64,000 nt of DNA from Bacteroidetes bacterium UBA1941 (GCA_002336805.1 DDEZ01000006.1:124001-188000), one strand, 5' to 3'. Numbered from the stretch's first letter, positions 53,470 to 62,871 are shown. Notes: a model not told the origin generated them from the letters alone. Translations and numbers: made by a program.

Positions 53470-53502
53470 AAATGCTCCGGCGCTCAGTGCGCCGGAGCAT
53501 TT
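53470..53502 (-). terminator. Strong hairpin terminator
   Basis: A 13-bp perfect stem AATGCTCCGGCGC/GCGCCGGAGCATT with loop TCAGT follows the 53520-54590 gene. The minus-strand tail is T-rich (TTTTATTTTGAG). Confidence 0.85.
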
Positions 53503-53519
53503 AAGTGATGTATAATGGT

Positions 53520-54590
53520 CTACTTAGTAAGGTCGGTGCGGAGGTTTTTGATCATGCCGGGAGACAGGGCCAGATCACAGCAATAGTAGCGGGTGTACAC
53601 TATCTGCCCTGTGCGCGCGTCTATCACCTCGCAGAGCCACTGCACATCATAGAGGCGATCCATATGCAGGTAGTAGAAGTTGTCGCCGTTTTTTAGCTTC
53701 TTCTTAAAGTCTGCATTAGTGAGTTTCTTCCAGGTGAAAGGATAATTGGCCATGGCCTTGTCTATGGGCAGGTCGCCACCTTTGGCCTGCTGGGCCAGTA
53801 TGTATTCCGGTATATAGAGTGTTTCCGTTTTGAGCTTGGTAGCCGCGGTAGGGTTGACCAGATTCTTCATGTCTTTAGTAGATTCTTTGACCTTGTCCGT
53901 TTTCACATAGGTGTCAAAGTACCACTGATAGCTGAGGAGCTGCTCGCGAAAAACATCCTCATTCCAGGCCAGGAATTTATTTTCGTCCATCTCAAACGGA
54001 GAAAGATTGGTGCCGTGGAGGGATTTGTACATGGAGGTCTTGTCTTCTGACATCAGCACTTTGAGTTTTTCCCCGTTTTTGGCCTGGGCTTTCACTACAT
54101 CCCATGGCTGCTCTATCACGATCTTGCGGTGGATGATCCCGCCTTTAAAATTGAGGTTGCCGTCTTCTTCTTTGATCAAACCGTCGGGATTTTTGATCGC
54201 CTCACCAGAGAAGGTCATGATGGAATAGCCTACGAGCCTGGTATCTGTAAACAGCTGGACGGTAGGAGCTATGAAGATGGCGTGTGGAGCGAGTTTTGAT
54301 TTGACCTGATCGAAGCTGATGAGCTCCATATTGCTGGTGATCTTCCAGGTCGACTTGAGTACGTCAAAGTATTTTTTGACCTGTGGTGAATTGGGGTTGT
54401 AGGCTACGAAGTAGGTAATGGTGGCTTCATTCATATCGAGTGCTGCCTGGTTTTCGTAGTAGCGGCAGGTGATATCTTCGGAGCCTTTGTCACTTTTGAC
54501 AGTCATGAGCCACTGGGCCTGTGCTGCAAAGGAGCCGGACAGGAATAAGAGCAACGTGAGGAGTGCAGTAGAAAGTTTGCGTTGATACAT
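53520..54590 (-). CDS. Secreted protein of unknown function
   Basis: 356 residues. Signal peptide MYQRKLSTALLTLLLFLSGSFAAQAQ. The mature part shows mixed strands and helices (ITYFVAYNPNSPQVKKYFDVLKSTW; KLAPHAIFIAPTVQLF; FYYLHMDRLYDVQWLCEVIDARTGQIVY). No known domain is recognised; Bacteroidota hypothetical proteins of similar length exist. It is a single gene with its own terminator. Confidence 0.68.
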   Translation of the reverse strand: MYQRKLSTALLTLLLFLSGSFAAQAQWLMTVKSDKGSEDITCRYYENQAALDMNEATITYFVAYNPNSPQVKKYFDVLKSTWKITSNMELISFDQVKSKLAPHAIFIAPTVQLFTDTRLVGYSIMTFSGEAIKNPDGLIKEEDGNLNFKGGIIHRKIVIEQPWDVVKAQAKNGEKLKVLMSEDKTSMYKSLHGTNLSPFEMDENKFLAWNEDVFREQLLSYQWYFDTYVKTDKVKESTKDMKNLVNPTAATKLKTETLYIPEYILAQQAKGGDLPIDKAMANYPFTWKKLTNADFKKKLKNGDNFYYLHMDRLYDVQWLCEVIDARTGQIVYTRYYCCDLALSPGMIKNLRTDLTK

Positions 54591-54700
54591 AGTGTTTATT
54601 TACAATGAAAAAAACTGAAGGATGTGAAAATAGGGTATTTCTGACTGACGGACTACGGCTAAAAAAAGTACCTTTAGCACGCTAGTAAAAACCATACAAG

Positions 54701-55084
54701 ATGAAAAGAGTAACAGGCTTTGGCGGGATCTTTTTCAAATGCAATGATCCGGAGAAGGTACGCGAATGGTACAAGACCCACCTGGGCATAGAGTCCAATC
54801 AGTGGGGCGGACAGATCACCTTTGAGCAGCGCGAGGGGGATACGGAGGCACCGAGTACGGTGTGGACACCCTTTAAGGCGGATACGAAGTACTTTGAGCC
54901 ATCTACCAAGGACTATATGATGAACTACCGCGTGGCTGACCTCGTGGCGCTGGCCGCTGTGCTCAAGGAAGAAGGCGTGACGATACTGGATGAAGTGTCC
55001 GACTCAGAGTATGGCAAGTTCCTGCACATACTGGATATAGAGGGCAATAAAATAGAGCTGTGGGAGCCGCCGGTGGGTGGATAG
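54701..55084 (+). CDS. VOC (glyoxalase-fold) protein, cytosolic
   Basis: 127 residues forming one VOC domain: VTGFGGIFFKCNDPEKVREWYKTHLG, MMNYRVADLVALAAVL, and YGKFLHILDIEGNKIELWEP with the usual terminal metal-ligand Glu. It lacks the leader present in its paralogue at 23099. A TACCTTTA box at 54669-54676 may be the promoter. Substrate unknown; such proteins include bleomycin-resistance and extradiol-like members. Confidence 0.88.
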   Translation: MKRVTGFGGIFFKCNDPEKVREWYKTHLGIESNQWGGQITFEQREGDTEAPSTVWTPFKADTKYFEPSTKDYMMNYRVADLVALAAVLKEEGVTILDEVSDSEYGKFLHILDIEGNKIELWEPPVGG

Positions 55085-55086
55085 CG

Positions 55087-55150
55087 TATGGTGTGGCGAC
55101 GCAAACGCCATGCAGGGAGATCCACGATGTAATAGCGCTACAGTGGTTGT
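55087..55150. repeat. Single dispersed relative of the 51-kb tandem unit
   Basis: GTGGCGACGCAAACGCC followed by an ACGATGTAATAGCGCTACAGTGG segment parallels the GGCGTTGCAAACGCC and CGCGATGTGATAGCGCG parts of the 106-bp unit. Confidence 0.6.
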
Positions 55151-55203
55151 GGTCTGGAATTTTATAAGAGCATAGATAGCTCTGAGTAGGGGAGCACAGG
55201 CGG

Positions 55204-56481
55204 ATGAGATCAAAAAGAAGTGCATCATTTTATCAGAAGATAGGCAAGGTGTGGCGGCTGATGGGGCCGGGCCTGATCACCGGGGCCAGCGATGATGACC
55301 CGTCAGGTATCGCCACCTACTCCCAGGCGGGGGCGGCATACGGCCTGGCTACGCTGTGGACGGCGCTGATCACCTTCCCGCTCATGGCGTCTATACAGGA
55401 GATGTGCGCACGCATAGGCCTGGTCACCTCTCAGGGCCTAGCTGGCACGCTCCGCACGCACTACCCGCGGGCAGTGCTGTATGTCATGCTGCTTTTCAGC
55501 TTTCCGGCTATCGTGATGAATATCGGTGCGGATATAGAGGGTATGGGTGCCGTGGGCAACCTGCTATTCCCCGCCATACCGCCGTTTTATTTTTGTGTGG
55601 CCTTTACCATCCTGCTGCTGGCGCTGATCATCTACCTGCCATACCCGCGTATGGCGTCTATACTGAAATACCTCTGTCTGGGGCTGCTGGTGTACCTGGT
55701 GGTGCCATTTCTCTACCATCAGGACTGGATAGCGGTACTGCGGTCTACGGTCATACCCACCATCCATTTTGACAAAGATTTTTTTAGCATACTGGTAGCT
55801 ATACTGGGCACCACGATCTCCCCTTACCTTTTCTTCTGGCAGGCTACGATGGAGGTGGAGGATATGAAGCACCGCAAGAAGCAGCTGGTAGTAGACAAAG
55901 CAATGATGACCGGTGTGAAGCGCGATGTGACCTTTGGCATGTTCTTCTCCAACCTGGTGATGTTCTTTATCATACTGGCTACGGGTACGGTGCTCTATCA
56001 GGGCGGCATACACCGCATAGATACGGTGGAGCAGGCAGCCAAAGCGATGGAGCCGCTGGCAGGGCGGTCTGCCTACCTGCTCTTTGCAGTAGGGGTGATA
56101 GGGACGGGGCTGCTGGCCATACCTGTGCTGAGCGGGTCTATGTCGTACGTGCTGTCTGAGACCTTTGGGTGGGAGGCAGGGCTGGATAAGAAGTTTCATG
56201 AGGCGCGGGCTTTCTATATAGTGATCATCGTATCTCTGCTGCTCGGCCTGTGTATGGACTATCTGGGTATCTCGCCGGTCAAGGCGCTGATCTACTCTGC
56301 TATCCTCTATGGCCTCACGGCGCCGGTGCTCATAGCCATCATCCTGCATATCTCCAATAACCGCAAGATCATGGGAGAATTTACCAACGGGGTATACTCT
56401 AATATATCCGGTGTGGCTACGCTGCTGCTGATGACGGCGGCGGCAGTGGCGCTGGTCTACTTTCAGGTGGCGGGGGTCTGA
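55204..56481 (+). CDS. Nramp-related divalent metal transporter
   Basis: 425 residues with about 11 membrane helices. The helix-1 motif reads GPGLITGASDDDPSGIATYSQAGA, with DDDPSG in place of the DPGN that binds metal in classical Nramp. Helix 6 reads TGLLAIPVLSGSM and lacks the classical MPH motif. Both changes are seen in the Nramp-related subgroup, so the substrate may be Mg2+ or another ion and not Mn2+/Fe2+; this is inference. Direct neighbours give no hint. Confidence 0.85.
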   Translation: MRSKRSASFYQKIGKVWRLMGPGLITGASDDDPSGIATYSQAGAAYGLATLWTALITFPLMASIQEMCARIGLVTSQGLAGTLRTHYPRAVLYVMLLFSFPAIVMNIGADIEGMGAVGNLLFPAIPPFYFCVAFTILLLALIIYLPYPRMASILKYLCLGLLVYLVVPFLYHQDWIAVLRSTVIPTIHFDKDFFSILVAILGTTISPYLFFWQATMEVEDMKHRKKQLVVDKAMMTGVKRDVTFGMFFSNLVMFFIILATGTVLYQGGIHRIDTVEQAAKAMEPLAGRSAYLLFAVGVIGTGLLAIPVLSGSMSYVLSETFGWEAGLDKKFHEARAFYIVIIVSLLLGLCMDYLGISPVKALIYSAILYGLTAPVLIAIILHISNNRKIMGEFTNGVYSNISGVATLLLMTAAAVALVYFQVAGV

Positions 56482-56535
56482 GTGAGCCGGCGGTACAATA
56501 ATGTGGCTCTATGCCCGTTAGTGACAGACAAATAA

Positions 56536-56760
56536 ATGACTATGAAGATCTCAACCTTCGCGCTCTGTGCGCTGCTGCTCATACTGGGGCAGTCATGCAA
56601 GAAAGTGAACTGCTACCGCTGCAGCAGTCCACGCTATACTTATAACTTCTGCGCTGATGGCTCTGATACCACCAAGCTCATGTACAATCTCATAGCCAAC
56701 GGTGGAACCATAACGGATGAGGAGGGTAACAACATGAGCTGTACAGCATATAAAAAGTAA
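56536..56760 (+). CDS. Small cysteine-containing lipoprotein
   Basis: 74 residues with leader FALCALLLILGQSC ending in a lipobox, then KKVNCYRCSSP, an FCADGSDTT segment and a final MSCTAYKK. Four cysteines besides the lipid-bearing one may form two disulfides. Alternative start at 56542. Similar tiny lipoproteins are frequent in the phylum; function unknown. Confidence 0.65.
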   Translation: MTMKISTFALCALLLILGQSCKKVNCYRCSSPRYTYNFCADGSDTTKLMYNLIANGGTITDEEGNNMSCTAYKK

Positions 56761-56818
56761 CCGGTGGGTGTTTGGGATGGGCATTGCTTTTGCTGTAGCG
56801 TGATCTAAAGTACGCAAT

Positions 56819-57184
56819 ATGCCCCATATCAAAATACTGCTCACCGCACTCACGCTGCTGCTATATACAGCTGCTATGGCGCAGTCTGACGGCCACTCTG
56901 AGAGTGCGCCACCCGTATCCGGTGGCACCAGCACGCCGATGCCCGCCGGCTATATCCCCAGCAATGCTCCCAGCAATGGTGTACCCCCCGATGCGGCTGC
57001 GGTGACACAACCGGACCCGACTATCAGTCAGGAGGACAATGGACCCACACGACTACGCAGGAATCCCAAAGGCGTCAAACCTCCCCGCAAGCATCCTACC
57101 AAGGCGGGTAGTGCGCGCAGGGCTACGGCTACCTCGCGGCGCGAGGCTAGTGGTGTGGAGCCTGCTAAGGTGAGTGGCGAATAG
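56819..57184 (+). CDS. Secreted low-complexity protein
   Basis: 121 residues. Signal peptide MPHIKILLTALTLLLYTAAMAQ, then a Pro/Ser/Gly-rich region (ESAPPVSGGTSTPMPAGYIP) and a basic C-terminal half with KPPRKHPTKAGSARRATATSRR. Probably disordered. No family is recognised; it is accepted as a gene because the signal peptide is good and the frame is uninterrupted. Confidence 0.5.
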   Translation: MPHIKILLTALTLLLYTAAMAQSDGHSESAPPVSGGTSTPMPAGYIPSNAPSNGVPPDAAAVTQPDPTISQEDNGPTRLRRNPKGVKPPRKHPTKAGSARRATATSRREASGVEPAKVSGE

Positions 57185-57194
57185 CTAGCGCGGT

Positions 57195-57308
57195 TCAAGC
57201 GGGGACGCTTGAACTAGCGGGAGCATTTGTAAAGGTTCGTAGTCGCCAGCCGCCGGCCTGCCTTCGGACTACGAACAGCATTTTTTATTTTGGACTGCGG
57301 AGAGCTGG
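57195..57308. repeat. Repeat block left of the orphan gene
   Basis: A GTTCAAGCG-GGGA-CGCTTGAAC hairpin near 57193-57214 is followed at 57234-57308 by a unit whose arms GGTTCGTAGTC and GACTACGAAC pair, then TTTTTTATTTTGGACT. The same parts recur on the other side of the next gene. Confidence 0.75.
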
Positions 57309-57336
57309 GAGTACAACTCCGGAAGGGAAGAGAATC

Positions 57337-57738
57337 CTAATCTTCTGGCTGAATATTAATATTTATACCATCTAGATAATTATGGCTCCTTTCCTTGGAG
57401 AGAGTATGTTGCCAATTACCAGCATACTCGCCTGCCAATTCTCCCATACCCGCCTCATTCAAATTTATGGAGTTTCCCTTAGAGTTAATATAAGACAAGT
57501 TAAGGGCACCACTATCTATTGCTTCAAAAAAATAAAAGAGTACTTGGTCAACGACATCAGGAATCAATATTTCTCCAAAGGTTACGGGATTTCCCGTTTT
57601 AATTGCACAATCCCATCTTTTCGCAATAGGAGAATACATATTTGTGCCGCGTAATTGTACATCGCAACTTCTTATTGCTGAATCGCGCACATACTTCACT
57701 ACATGCTCAGCAAATTCAATAATTTCTTTTTCTGGCAT
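57337..57738 (-). CDS. AT-rich orphan gene flanked by repeats
   Basis: 133 residues, no leader or membrane segment. MPEKEIIEFAEHVVKYVRDS starts a helix; later FGEILIPDVVDQVLFYFFEAIDSGAL and AGEYAGNWQHTLSK. No family recognised. Base composition is clearly more AT-rich than the region around. Copies of one repeat flank it on both sides, consistent with insertion as a cassette. Confidence 0.6.
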   Translation of the reverse strand: MPEKEIIEFAEHVVKYVRDSAIRSCDVQLRGTNMYSPIAKRWDCAIKTGNPVTFGEILIPDVVDQVLFYFFEAIDSGALNLSYINSKGNSINLNEAGMGELAGEYAGNWQHTLSKERSHNYLDGININIQPED

Positions 57739-57806
57739 AAATATTATTTTTAAACAAATAAACTATTTTTTTTAGCGGTGGTCGGCATTGTCGTCGCACC
57801 TCATGT

Positions 57807-57966
57807 GGTTCGTAGTTGCCTACTGCTGGCCTGCCTTCGGACTACGAACAGCATTTTGGGAAGGTTCGTAGTCGCCAGCCGCTGGCCTTCCTTCGTACTA
57901 CGAACAGCATTTTTTATTTTGGACTACGGAGAGCGTGCTGGGAGCGGGGACGCTTGAACCTGCGGG
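57807..57966. repeat. Repeat block right of the orphan gene
   Basis: Two copies (57807-57856 and 57863-57934) of the TTCGTAGT/ACTACGAA unit found at 57234, then a GCGGGGACGCTTGAAC half of the small hairpin at 57945. Copy three includes the same TTTTTTATTTTGGACTAC tail as the left block. Confidence 0.8.
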
Positions 57967-57968
57967 GT

Positions 57969-58754
57969 TCAAAATTTCTTAAAAGAACCGCTACTAAGAA
58001 TAATGTAAAACCTATCACCTTGCTTGTAAGGATCAGTCCAATCGTTGGTGCCTTCTATTGATGGCCCATGCATCTGAGATGAAGGCAATTCAGTTATCCT
58101 TGATACAAAAAACTCGTTATCAAAAGAAAACTCGCCTTCAAATCTTTCCGTTGTCGAAACTGTGAGGTAGTTTCTAAATGACAAAGGAGTTTTTTCTTTA
58201 GAAAAATTTGTGTACCTGACTTTAATAGTTTTAAGATTACTATATATCGTTGGCCATTGTTCTGACGGTGCTGATTCTGGTAAGGCTAGTTCGGTTTCAC
58301 TATTATACAAATAAAATGGGGCATTGCGACTATATGCAGAGTGGGGTGCAATAAATGTTATTCGCTCAGGTTTTATGGCTTTACCATAACTAATGGCAGT
58401 GCCAACTGATGCCAAGTTATTATTCCAATTTATAGCATATCCGTAAACGTTTGCACTATAGCTGGCAGTTTCAACACTCGTTTCATCTGCCCAATAGTCC
58501 AACTTTTGGCTGTTCTTTATAAAAGACGAACGTTTCCAATCGATATATATTGGTTTGTCTAGCTTATTGTAAATATTAAAAGCTAGAATCCCTTTGTTAG
58601 CCCAAAAATAGTATTGTATACGTATAGTGTCATTTTCAAATACTGGTGTTCCATTTTCGCTAGCAAGCTTAGGTGAGGATGTGTGGAATATCTGACTGTA
58701 GCTAATGCAGCCGGACAAAGTGAATGCTAAAACGATTAATGTGATATACTTCAT
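57969..58754 (-). CDS. Lipoprotein of unknown function
   Basis: 261 residues. Leader MKYITLIVLAFTLSGC ends in a lipobox. The mature part is beta-rich and aromatic (IRIQYYFWANKGILAFNIYNKLDKPIYIDW; KTIKVRYTNFSKEKTPLSFRNYL). No family is recognised. It is AT-rich like the orphan gene beside it. The 190-base gap to SMC holds a GATCCCTCCGCTACGCTACGGGATG hairpin-like segment, broken here as GATCCC...GGGATG at about 58852-58876. Confidence 0.7.
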   Translation of the reverse strand: MKYITLIVLAFTLSGCISYSQIFHTSSPKLASENGTPVFENDTIRIQYYFWANKGILAFNIYNKLDKPIYIDWKRSSFIKNSQKLDYWADETSVETASYSANVYGYAINWNNNLASVGTAISYGKAIKPERITFIAPHSAYSRNAPFYLYNSETELALPESAPSEQWPTIYSNLKTIKVRYTNFSKEKTPLSFRNYLTVSTTERFEGEFSFDNEFFVSRITELPSSQMHGPSIEGTNDWTDPYKQGDRFYIILSSGSFKKF

Positions 58755-58892
58755 AGATGTTGTTTAATTGAGAGGTAGTTAGTATTAAATCTAAGAGTAA
58801 AAATGAAATATCTTAAATAAGTTATATCACAAATGAATAAATGAGATACAAGATCCCTCCGCTACGCTACGGGATGACAAGGGGAGGCAAAT

Positions 58893-58918
58893 AAAAAAGC
58901 CAGTCAAATGAGACTGGC
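58893..58918 (-). terminator. Terminator of smc
   Basis: Stem GCCAGTC/GACTGGC with a six-base loop, followed on the minus strand by TTTTTTAT, lies 27 bases after the smc stop. Confidence 0.85.
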
Positions 58919-58944
58919 CTGAAAGGATATTTCTGTTGTAAGGC

Positions 58945-61900
58945 TTAATTCAAACTACTAAAATTCACTGGCACCACGCGTGATACACCCTGCTCTACCA
59001 TGGTCACGCCGTAGATCGCTTCTACGGAGCTCATGGTTTGCTTATTGTGGGTCACGATGATGAACTGGGAGTCTTTGGAGAACTCCTGGATGATCTTGTT
59101 GAACTTGGCGATGTTGGTGTCGTCCAGCGGGGCGTCTACCTCATCGAAGATACAGAACGGTGCCGGTTTGAGCAGATAGAGCGAGAAGAGCAGCGCGGTG
59201 GCTGTGAGGGTCTTCTCGCCGCCGCTGAGCTGGTCTATGACGGTCGGGCGCTTGCCTTTAGGCTTGGCTATGATCTCTATCTTGGACTCGAGCGGATCGT
59301 CTGGTGTGGTGAGGAAGAGGTCGCACTGGTCCTCCTCGCTGAAGAGGGTGCGGAAGACGCGGATGAAGCTCTCGCGCACCTTGTAGAAAGCGTCGAGGAA
59401 CTGTGACTTGGCAGAGTCGTCTATCTCCTTGATGGTGTCCATGAGGGAGGTCTTGGCGTCCTCCAAGTCTTTCTTCTGCGCTACGATGAAGTCGAAGCGC
59501 TCCTTCATCTCATTGTACGCCTCTACGGCCATCGGGTTGATCTCGCCAAAACCTTCGATGCGCTTCTTGATCTTCTGGTGGTCCTGGTCTATCTCGTCTT
59601 TATTCCACTTAGGGTCGAGCTCTTCATTGATGATGTCATTGACATCTACGTTAAACTCTACATTCAGGCGCTCGCGCAGGCCGGCGAGGTTGAGCTTGAG
59701 CTCCTGGCGCTTCTCGTTGATATCGGCTATGAGCACATTGATGCTATCGCGGCCGCGGGCCAGCTCGCGGATATTGGCATCTATCTCATTGATAGCGCCG
59801 CGGGAGGCGTAGTAGTTCTTTTCGGTCTCGGCTACTTCCTTTTCTATGGCTTCCTTATTGGTATAGCCCTCCAGGAGGTGGCTCTCTATCTCTTTGAGCT
59901 TGGCCTGGCTCTCTTCTATCACCATCTGAGACTCGATGATCACATCGTTATTGCGTGTGAGCTGGGTGGTGAAGGACTCTACCTGAGAGTTCTTGAAGTT
60001 GAGCTCCTGCACGATCGTATTGACACGGTTCTGCTGCTGGTGAAACTCGATATTCTTGGCATTGAACTTAGCCGAGGCCTCGCTGAGGCGATTGGTAAAG
60101 TCCACGAACTCCTTATCTGTCTGGTCGAGGGCGGCCTTGGCATCAGACTGGGCATCGCGGAGGGTAGCGAGCTGGTCACTGATCAGGTCTACCTCGTCTG
60201 TGAGTGCCTGCAGGCGGTCTGCTATATTCTTGCTCTTGCTGTCAGATGACTCGAGAAATTTCTCCAGGCTCTGGATGCTGGCCTCAGTGGCAGACTGGCG
60301 GTTATTGACCTGATTGAGCACGGACCTTTGCAGTTCTATCTCTTTGCTCTGTGTGGCGGCCTTGAGGCTATTCACCTTCATGAGGGCATCGGAGACTCTG
60401 GTGTGCAGTGTGTAGGTAGTGCGCTCCAGTTTCTCGATCTCTTCTTTCAGCTTCTCGAGGTTCTTGGCACGGCCTATCTTCTTGCCCTCAAAGAGGCCCA
60501 CAGCGCCACCACTGAGGGAGAAGTCGCGGCGGATGTATTTGCCCGTCTTGGTGAGGAGCACGACCTTCTGGCCGTTTGTATTGAGCTGCTCCGGGTTGAA
60601 GCCATTGGAGTCATCTATCATATAGACACCATCCAGCAGGAAGGAGCTCAGTTTGCTATATGCCGCATCAAACTCTACGATCTGCGTGGCAGGGGTAGCG
60701 CCCGGTATAGCGGTAGTGGCCTTGGGCTCGTACTTCTGGATGTCATCCATGATGAAGAAGTTGGCGCGGCCCATGGCGGACTCGGAGAGGAGGTTCACAG
60801 CCATGATGGCTTCCTCTACGTTCTTTACCACATAGTAGTTGAGATATGGATCGAGGTAGTTCTCTATGGCTACGCGGTACTCCTCAGAGGTGTAGAGGAT
60901 ATCGGATAGGAGCGGAGCCTCCTGGCTCCACTTGGCATTCTTCTTCAGAAACTTGATCGACTCAGGGAAGCCCTCGAGGTTCTCGACGAGGCTCTTGGTC
61001 AGGTCGTACTCATTGCGCTTGGCATCGAGGGTGCGGGTCTCCTGTGTGAGCTCGGCGCGGGTCTTCTCTATAGACTGCTCCAGCTCGGTGATTTGCTCCT
61101 TGCGGGCCTCCTCCTCCTCGATCAGGGTGCGGAGGCGCACATCACTGCGCTCCTGCTCGGCGCGGTAGTCTGAGAGTTGCTGTTGCAGTTCTTTGAGTTC
61201 ATTGCGCTTGGCGATGGTATCCTGCTCGCTCTGGCCCAGTTCCCGCGTGAAGGCTTCGGTACTGCTGCGGTTAACCGCCAGCCTTTTCTCCAGCTCAAAT
61301 ATCTGTCGCTCCTGCTCGGCGTAGAGCTTCTGCTCAGAGCTGAGGCTCTCCTTGATCTTATTGTGATGGTCGCGGATCTCATTCAGCGCGTCTTCCAGTA
61401 CGGTCAGCTCCGCCTTGCGGCTCTCGAGGATCGCGCCCTCGGTGGCATTGTCTGCGTCCAGTTTCTCGATAGAGATCTTGAGCTTCTCTACGTGGTCATT
61501 GGCATCTATGATCTGCTTCTGCGCGGTATCCAGCTTGTCATGTGCAAATTTCAACTGAGAGTTGAGCAGGTTGCGCTCGTTCTCGCGCTCGCTCACGCCG
61601 CTCACGAGGGCGTTGAGCTTCTTCTGCACCTCCATGAGGCCTTGCTCTTTGTCTACGTTGTCCAGCTTTTCTTTTTCCAGCGCAGCCTCTGCCGTCTTGA
61701 TGGCGGTCTCGAGTTCCAGCTTGCGGTCGTCCTCGGTCTGGCGGCGCGCCTCGAGATCCTTGAATGACTGCTTGTACTCCTGCAGGGAGAACTTAGCGAG
61801 GATGAGGGAGAGGTTCTTGTACTCATCCTTCAGCTCGTAAAATTTCTTGGTCTTGGCAGCCTGCTTCTCGAGTGTCTTGAGCTGGCCTTCTATTTCAAAG

Positions 61901-62484
61901 AGGAGATCCTTGACACGCTCCAGATCGGCGTCGGTCGCTTTGAGCTTGTCTACGGTCTCTTTCTTACGCTTCTTGTATTTGGATACGCCGGCGGCCTGCT
62001 CGAAGAGTTTGCGGCGGGACTGATCGCGGTCATTCAGGATCTCGTCTACCATGCCCAGCTCGATGATGGCGTAGCTGTCGGGACTGACACCTGTATCCAT
62101 AAAGAGGGTGGTGATATCCTTGAGGCGGCAGGCCACATCATTCAGCCGGTACTCGCTCTCGCCATCCCGGAAGAGGCGGCGTGTAATGGTAATCGTCTTA
62201 TAGTCTGAGGAGACGAGGTTCTTTGTATTCTCAAAGGTCAATGACACCTCGGCGAGTGCGGAGGGTTTGCGGTTGCGAGTGCCGTTGAAGATCAGGTTCT
62301 CCATTTTCTCCAGACGGAGCATGGAGGTCTTCTGCTCGCCCAGCACCCAGCGGATAGAGTCCACTACGTTAGACTTGCCGCAGCCATTTGGCCCGACTAT
62401 GCCGGTGATGTTATTATTAAAGTGGATCGTGGTCTTCTCGGCGAAGCTCTTGAATCCTTTGATCTCGAGGGTGGTCAGCTGCAT
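58945..62484 (-). CDS. smc: SMC chromosome condensation ATPase
   Basis: 1179 residues, full length. Walker A GPNGCGKSN at 31-39, then IRWVLGEQ; a long coiled coil with heptad-rich Glu/Lys/Leu; a hinge region around LEGFPESIKFLKKNAKW and YIRRDFSLSGGAVGLFEGKKIG; a second coiled coil; and the C-terminal ABC signature QLSGGEKTLTATALLFSLY with Walker B PFCIFDEVDAPLDDTN. It binds DNA with ScpA/ScpB to organise the chromosome. It is a single gene with its own terminator. Confidence 0.97.
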   Translation of the reverse strand: MQLTTLEIKGFKSFAEKTTIHFNNNITGIVGPNGCGKSNVVDSIRWVLGEQKTSMLRLEKMENLIFNGTRNRKPSALAEVSLTFENTKNLVSSDYKTITITRRLFRDGESEYRLNDVACRLKDITTLFMDTGVSPDSYAIIELGMVDEILNDRDQSRRKLFEQAAGVSKYKKRKKETVDKLKATDADLERVKDLLFEIEGQLKTLEKQAAKTKKFYELKDEYKNLSLILAKFSLQEYKQSFKDLEARRQTEDDRKLELETAIKTAEAALEKEKLDNVDKEQGLMEVQKKLNALVSGVSERENERNLLNSQLKFAHDKLDTAQKQIIDANDHVEKLKISIEKLDADNATEGAILESRKAELTVLEDALNEIRDHHNKIKESLSSEQKLYAEQERQIFELEKRLAVNRSSTEAFTRELGQSEQDTIAKRNELKELQQQLSDYRAEQERSDVRLRTLIEEEEARKEQITELEQSIEKTRAELTQETRTLDAKRNEYDLTKSLVENLEGFPESIKFLKKNAKWSQEAPLLSDILYTSEEYRVAIENYLDPYLNYYVVKNVEEAIMAVNLLSESAMGRANFFIMDDIQKYEPKATTAIPGATPATQIVEFDAAYSKLSSFLLDGVYMIDDSNGFNPEQLNTNGQKVVLLTKTGKYIRRDFSLSGGAVGLFEGKKIGRAKNLEKLKEEIEKLERTTYTLHTRVSDALMKVNSLKAATQSKEIELQRSVLNQVNNRQSATEASIQSLEKFLESSDSKSKNIADRLQALTDEVDLISDQLATLRDAQSDAKAALDQTDKEFVDFTNRLSEASAKFNAKNIEFHQQQNRVNTIVQELNFKNSQVESFTTQLTRNNDVIIESQMVIEESQAKLKEIESHLLEGYTNKEAIEKEVAETEKNYYASRGAINEIDANIRELARGRDSINVLIADINEKRQELKLNLAGLRERLNVEFNVDVNDIINEELDPKWNKDEIDQDHQKIKKRIEGFGEINPMAVEAYNEMKERFDFIVAQKKDLEDAKTSLMDTIKEIDDSAKSQFLDAFYKVRESFIRVFRTLFSEEDQCDLFLTTPDDPLESKIEIIAKPKGKRPTVIDQLSGGEKTLTATALLFSLYLLKPAPFCIFDEVDAPLDDTNIAKFNKIIQEFSKDSQFIIVTHNKQTMSSVEAIYGVTMVEQGVSRVVPVNFSSLN

Positions 62485-62530
62485 ACGCTTGCTAATTTGA
62501 AATGATCAAGATCCTATACCAAGAAATCAG

Positions 62531-62600
62531 AACCGCTAAGGACGCCAGGAACGCAAAGGAATTTTAATCAATCTTTGCGTGCTCCGCGTTCTTTGCGGTT
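62531..62600. repeat. Imperfect inverted repeat upstream of smc
   Basis: Arms of about 28 bases begin AACCGCTAAGGACGCC and end CGCGTTCTTTGCGGTT, with a loop GAATTTTAATCAAT. Related to the units at 49.88-50.09 kb and to the CTTTGCGTTCTCTGTG piece at 25.2 kb. The rest of the 414-base gap shows only a possible promoter at its right end. Confidence 0.75.
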
Positions 62601-62871
62601 GAAAATCTGCTGTGGTACAGAATCCCAAAATTTTAAAGGGATGGCGAATTTAAAAAATAAGGGGGAGGATAGGAGGGAGTGTGGACAGGATGTGGCCGGA
62701 TGGGAAATATCCACGGGTTTTCCACAAATAAAAATGACTTAAGTTATTGTTTATAAGTTTATTGTGTGATTTGAGGGCCGGACTGCACATCTTTTTGTGT
62801 ATTAAAAGTCATGCTGAGTGAAACCCTCGGGCGACTTGCATATTAAAGTGCATTTCTTTCCCTAAAAATGA

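Noticed and set aside
53401..53470. Small RNA gene from a TACCTTTA box to the hairpin at 53470
   Set aside because: The hairpin has no T-run on the plus strand and is better explained as terminator of the minus-strand gene.
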